NCBI GenBank assembly: GCA_024679435.1
Contig: JAIBDK010000183.1
Span: 1-5,460, forward strand
Origin: Gammaproteobacteria bacterium
GTDB lineage: Bacteria; Pseudomonadota; Gammaproteobacteria; Arenicellales; Poriferihabitantaceae
Length of the DNA: 5,460 bases
Direction: 5' to 3'
Both the position numbers and the translations under genes were made by a program. The notes beneath the pieces were generated by a model. It saw only the letters and a program-made list of their open reading frames with translations. It searched no databases and was not told the origin of the DNA. Every line of letters starts with the position of its first letter. Position 1 is the stretch's first letter. Of the stretch, positions 4,078 through 5,460 are shown one piece after another.

Positions 4078-4293
4078 CTATTTGGCGTGGGTCGCCAGTT
4101 CGCGCTCGCTGCGCGCACCGAGTTTACGCATGATCATGGCAGCCGGGCAAAAGCCCGTGAATGACTGTTGAAACAGGTTCACGCCGACAAATACGGTCAA
4201 CCAGATAAAGCCAGGATGAACGAACTGGGTAAGTAACACCGAGAGCAGGACCATCAAGCCTGCGAAAGCGCTAACCATTCTTTCTAGTGACAT
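4078..4293 (-). CDS. DUF2892 (YgaP-type transmembrane domain) protein
   Basis: A complete 71-residue inner-membrane protein. Two hydrophobic helices (about 6-22 and 27-42) are joined by the short 'TQFVHPGF' turn. They are followed by the family signature FTGFCPAAMIMRKLG (45-59) with its conserved Cys49, and a charged tail. It matches the membrane part of E. coli YgaP, where the domain follows a rhodanese (sulfurtransferase) domain; stand-alone versions like this one are common next to sulfide or persulfide regulators. No rhodanese is encoded here. The ATG at 4293 is preceded by AGAGGA at ideal distance. The divergent neighbour is a YgaV/BigR-like repressor, now broken, with an AT-rich palindrome between the two. 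This supports a past role in sulfur-stress response or sulfur-compound handling, although the molecular function of the lone membrane domain is not established. Confidence 0.88.
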   Translation of the reverse strand: MSLERMVSAFAGLMVLLSVLLTQFVHPGFIWLTVFVGVNLFQQSFTGFCPAAMIMRKLGARSERELATHAK

Positions 4294-4358
4294 TTGAAAA
4301 TCCTCTGATCTTCGATACCAGACACCATTTTATGCCTATCCAAGACCTGCGTTAGTTA

Positions 4359-4374
4359 ATTAGTAGAATCTAAT
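4359..4374. promoter_or_regulatory. Candidate ArsR-type operator in the divergent spacer
   Basis: ATTAG (4359-4363) and CTAAT (4370-4374) form an inverted repeat with a 6-base spacer in very AT-rich sequence between the two divergent genes. A nested TAGA-A-TCTA lies at 4364-4371 in part. ArsR/YgaV/BigR repressors bind AT-rich imperfect palindromes overlapping their promoters, so the place is right. The half-sites are short and the exact operator is an inference. Confidence 0.35.
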
Positions 4375-4408
4375 ATAGAAAGCAGATTACTTTAGATGGA
4401 GCTAAATT

Positions 4409-4654
4409 ACCAGTGACGCAAACAAGGAAACCGGATTAATAGACGCCTCTGACATCACTCCAGAACAATTGGCAGAAATGCGCGAGCATGCCCAGGACGC
4501 TACTTTCCTGCTGAAGCCCCTGGGCAATGAAATGCGCCTGGGCATCCTTTGCATGCTCTGCGAGGGTGAGATGTCCGTCAGCGAACTGAACAAGCAACTA
4601 GACCTGAGCCAGTCCGCCCTGTCGCAACACCTGGCGGTATTGCGCAGTAACTAA
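4409..4654 (+). pseudogene. Broken ArsR-family repressor, YgaV/BigR type
   Basis: The frame encodes a winged-helix ArsR-family core: FLLKPLGNEMRLGILCML, then EGEMSVSELNKQL, and recognition helix LSQSALSQHLAVLR. This matches the YgaV/BigR/SqrR group, which represses sulfide-oxidation and persulfide genes until two cysteines form a disulfide or polysulfide bridge. The first sensing Cys ('ILCML') is present; the second, near the C-terminus, is absent because TAA 4652 cuts the protein before the beta-wing. Downstream DNA to ~4741 still shows remnants ('CGAATCTGCG', later 'ELFVK') in shifted frames, so a frameshift or stop occurred. The start is damaged as well. GGAG (4398-4401) stands seven bases before ACC-AGT-GAC at 4409, where an ATG is expected, and the frame is open from 4406 without ATG or GTG. 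Only TTG 4469 or ATG 4478 remain, both lacking a good ribosome site. It is divergent from DUF2892, as in sulfide-responsive loci. A residual DNA-binding fragment is possible but unlikely to sense. Confidence 0.75.
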
Positions 4655-4968
4655 AAAAAGCGGACGCCGGCGAATCTGCGATGGGGGGCCGAGAAGTACC
4701 CGAAGCCGACATATGAACTGTTTGTAAAAACCCATAATTAAAAGATTACCGTCCTTCATTTAAGACAACTAAAGACAGGTCAGTCGATCCGCCTGACTCT
4801 TCAAGGAGAATATTCTGCGATTGAAATTCCATGTAAGGACAATATACGGGCAGGTAGTCCGATGATAGCCTTCCGTACATTGGTGCCGTTTTATAGGAAT
4901 CGGCAATTAAGTATTGTGATCTGACCCGGATTTCGGGTTGGAATTATCTCCCGGAATTCCTGATTTGT
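4655..4968. other. Gap between broken repressor and DsbA-like gene
   Basis: Bases 4655-4741 are decayed 3' sequence of the repressor gene. Beyond that no coding frame is supported. Visible structure is minor: GTCAG/CTGAC (4779-4797), the perfect 10-base palindrome AGAATATTCT (4807-4816), and the hairpins near 4924-4960. Confidence 0.45.
4924..4960 (-). terminator. Weak terminator-like hairpins after the DsbA-like gene
   Basis: Eight bases past the minus-strand stop, GGAATT (4940-4945) pairs with AATTCC (4955-4960). Next to it ACCCG (4924-4928) pairs with CGGGT (4934-4938) over a 5-base loop. Neither is followed by a T-run on the minus strand, so this is a poor intrinsic terminator and may only stabilise the transcript end. 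Confidence 0.3.
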
Positions 4969-5460
4969 TTACAACGGACCGCGCCAGGCATGAGAGAATT
5001 CTGCTGTGACAGAATCATTACGCGCCAGGCCACAAGCCGCGTACTTACCTCGAATCAGGGCTAAATGCTCACGACCAAAAAGTCCAATCTCACGATTAGC
5101 GGCCGCGTCTGCGAACACAAAATGAGGGACACCGTCATAACCTGTCGCCTCGGCGCGAGTCATACTCTCTTTTAAGCTTTGCTCGCTAGCGCCACCCTCA
5201 GCAACAAACTCATCGAACCCATCCATTGCAACACCAACCGCCCTTAAAGCGCGGCTTAGGTCTTTTTCCGATTCAAGTTCGAAGTTGCGCCAGCCGCTCC
5301 CCCATCCTTCGAGATATACGAACATTAGAAATGGAACCTCCAGCTGCTGTTGCTTGGCAAATAGAAAGGCACGATGGGAGAGCTCCGAATCCAGCAAGCG
5401 ATGGGGGCTTCGAAAAGGGAGTTCTTGCATCGCGGCATACTCCCTCGCAGCCGCATAGTA
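4969..5460 (-). CDS. DsbA-like thioredoxin-fold protein (FrnE/2-hydroxychromene isomerase-type), 5' end outside window
   Basis: The minus-strand frame runs off the right edge and 163 residues are visible; the internal Met at 5430 is not the start because the preceding ten codons (YYAAAREYAA) are in frame and protein-like. The visible part is the helical insert and C-terminal half of a DSBA-domain protein: HRAFLFAKQQ (29-38) and GWGSGWRNFELESEKDL (52-68), then GYDGVPHFVF (107-116) with the cis-proline loop 'GVPHF' typical of this fold. It ends with GLFGREHLALIRGKYA (126-141) and EFSHAWRGP. Relatives include FrnE-type oxidoreductases and glutathione-dependent 2-hydroxychromene-2-carboxylate isomerases. 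The catalytic N-terminal motif (CxxC or Ser) is outside the window, so oxidoreductase or isomerase activity cannot be decided. It is probably cytosolic, but a signal peptide could not be seen. The frame is intact to TAA 4969. Confidence 0.8.
   Translation of the reverse strand, partial: YYAAAREYAAMQELPFRSPHRLLDSELSHRAFLFAKQQQLEVPFLMFVYLEGWGSGWRNFELESEKDLSRALRAVGVAMDGFDEFVAEGGASEQSLKESMTRAEATGYDGVPHFVFADAAANREIGLFGREHLALIRGKYAACGLARNDSVTAEFSHAWRGPL

Noticed and set aside
3986..4171. 61-codon plus-strand frame antisense to the PEP-CTERM tail and DUF2892
   Set aside because: Both minus-strand features carry recognisable motifs; the plus frame is only their complement.
4799..4870. AAGGAG at 4804 as a ribosome binding site for a short gene
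   Set aside because: The only following start-like codon gives about 14 codons before a stop; the AGAATATTCT palindrome there is more notable than any coding potential.
1..5460. CRISPR array, integron attC array or toxin-antitoxin pair
   Set aside because: The repeats are diverged, with no uniform spacers or cas genes. I found no convincing attC arms or integrase, and the small proteins (DUF1127, 75-aa protein, DUF2892) are not paired as toxin and antitoxin.

Overview
The window looks like a chromosomal, gene-sparse, partly decayed accessory stretch of a gammaproteobacterium, probably aquatic or marine. The clues are a Crp-type regulator, a DUF1127 protein, a PEP-CTERM (exosortase) sorting tail of the VPxPTAVWLFG type, and dispersed palindromic and REP-like repeats. 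This placement is inferred from protein style; no marker gene is present.

Layout. Bases 3-125 are the 3' end of a GIY-YIG nuclease-like gene (+), followed by a palindromic repeat (131-158) and a leader with two alternative stem-loops (279-328). A GNAT acetyltransferase (364-780, +) comes next. After a gap with degenerate ~45-bp repeats, a minus-strand block holds a DUF1127 protein (1208-1432) with its own terminator, a Crp/Fnr-family regulator (1791-2441) and a small AT-rich conserved hypothetical protein (3087-3314). The intervals between them hold repeats and candidate operators. From 3890 rightward there is a strong minus-strand terminator, an orphan PEP-CTERM tail, a possible insertion scar, a DUF2892 (YgaP-type) membrane protein (4078-4293, -), and a divergent, broken ArsR/YgaV/BigR-type repressor (about 4409-4654, relics to ~4741, +). 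The right end is the C-terminal part of a DsbA-like/FrnE-type thioredoxin-fold protein (4969-5460, -) whose start lies outside the window.

How the genes relate. The clearest functional pairing is the ArsR/YgaV-like repressor with the DUF2892 gene. This is the arrangement of sulfide/persulfide-responsive ygaV-ygaP and bigR loci, but here the repressor has lost its start codon and its C-terminus, so the pair is probably a relic or deregulated. The Crp-type regulator may act at two nearly identical palindromes (17-mers differing at one base). One lies upstream of its own gene and the other upstream of the DUF1127 gene.

I see no complete undescribed multi-gene system. The most interesting signals are non-coding: the shared palindrome, the ~45-bp periodic repeat family in several gaps, the degraded repressor, and the PEP-CTERM tail left without its protein.
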